NCBI GenBank assembly: GCA_025084515.1
Contig: JAJAGP010000203.1
Coordinates: forward strand, 332,501 to 396,500
Length of the DNA stretch: 64,000 nucleotides
Reading direction: 5' to 3'
Origin: Ancistrus triradiatus
Lineage: Eukaryota; Chordata; Actinopteri; Siluriformes; Loricariidae
Shown here: one piece after another, positions 63,814 to 64,000 of the stretch
Position numbering within the stretch: position 1 is the first letter of the stretch
Layout of the letters: the number at the start of each line of letters is the position of its first letter
Program-made: the position numbers and the translations under genes
The notes under the pieces: model-generated
Told to the model about the DNA's origin: nothing
Databases searched by the model: none
What the model saw: only the letters and a program-made list of their open reading frames with translations

Positions 63814-64000
63814 TTTACATTTACAGCAATTAGCAGCAGACACTCTTAGCCAGAGCGACTTGCAGCTCATAAAATCTTGCAATACAAGCACTTCTGGGTT
63901 AAGGGCCTTGTTCAAGAACAGTAGCAGCTTGGCAGAGGTGTGATTTGAACCCTGGACCTTCTCAGCCATAGTCCAGTAACCACTAGGCCACCACAGTCCT
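63814..64000 (-). mobile_element. tRNA-derived SINE, diverged, at window edge
   Basis: Reversed copy from TTTACATTTACAGCAATTAG to CTAGGCCACCACAGTCC. Three extra bases in AGCAGCAGAC and a loss near GTTCAAGAACAGTAGCAG. Confidence 0.88.

Noticed and set aside
1..64000. CRISPR array, prokaryotic operon or phage-like system
   Set aside because: No short regularly spaced repeats, no Shine-Dalgarno-led gene runs; all repeats are eukaryotic transposons, SINEs or microsatellites.

Overview
The window is vertebrate nuclear DNA, almost certainly from a teleost fish. The evidence is the density of fish-type repeats: several Tc1-like families with long terminal inverted repeats, tRNA-derived SINEs of one abundant family (about 25 copies or fragments in 64 kb), V-SINE/DANA-like SINEs, an RTE-type LINE, CR1/L2-like LINE remains, and hAT and PIF/Harbinger elements. 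A split gene with canonical introns confirms a eukaryote. A catfish or other ostariophysan host is my guess from the style of repeats and is not proven.

The one gene I can name is frataxin (fxn), on the minus strand at 33681-47224. I rebuilt all five coding exons from the sequence: exon 1 at 47105-47224, exon 2 at 43947-44026, exon 3 at 43743-43863, exon 4 at 35469-35566 and exon 5 at 33681-33819. Reading phases join without a break, giving a predicted protein of 185 residues. Exons 3 and 4 (121 and 98 bp) match the human exon lengths as I recall them. Intron 2 is only 83 bp, intron 3 is about 8.2 kb, and intron 4 begins with GC instead of GT. Intron 1 (where the human gene carries the GAA tract) has no GAA/TTC run here.

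Three more minus-strand segments look like exons of unidentified genes (16457-16546, 19404-19513, 63535-63694), and a possible plus-strand promoter with a non-coding first exon lies near 52500-52754. I could not assign any of these.

Layout: 1-16 kb holds Tc1, RTE, SINE and foldback debris and a tandem array with embedded CA runs (14.3-15.8 kb). 16-20 kb holds two orphan exons among Tc1 fragments. 20.3-21.8 kb holds a structurally complete Tc1 element with a frameshifted transposase. 22-33 kb holds foldback, Harbinger, hAT, SINE and Tc1 remains. 33.7-47.2 kb is fxn, whose introns hold an hAT element with a perfect 8-bp target duplication, a Tc1 copy carrying a nested Harbinger-like MITE, paired Tc1-derived MITEs and a likely templated insertion. 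47-64 kb is repeat-rich, with a 0.6-kb tandem duplication around AT-rich microsatellites (52.9-54.1 kb).

I found no bacterial-style system, CRISPR array or clearly new machinery. The most interesting signals are the GC-AG intron and the templated insertion in fxn, the nested and foldback transposons, and the three orphan exons.
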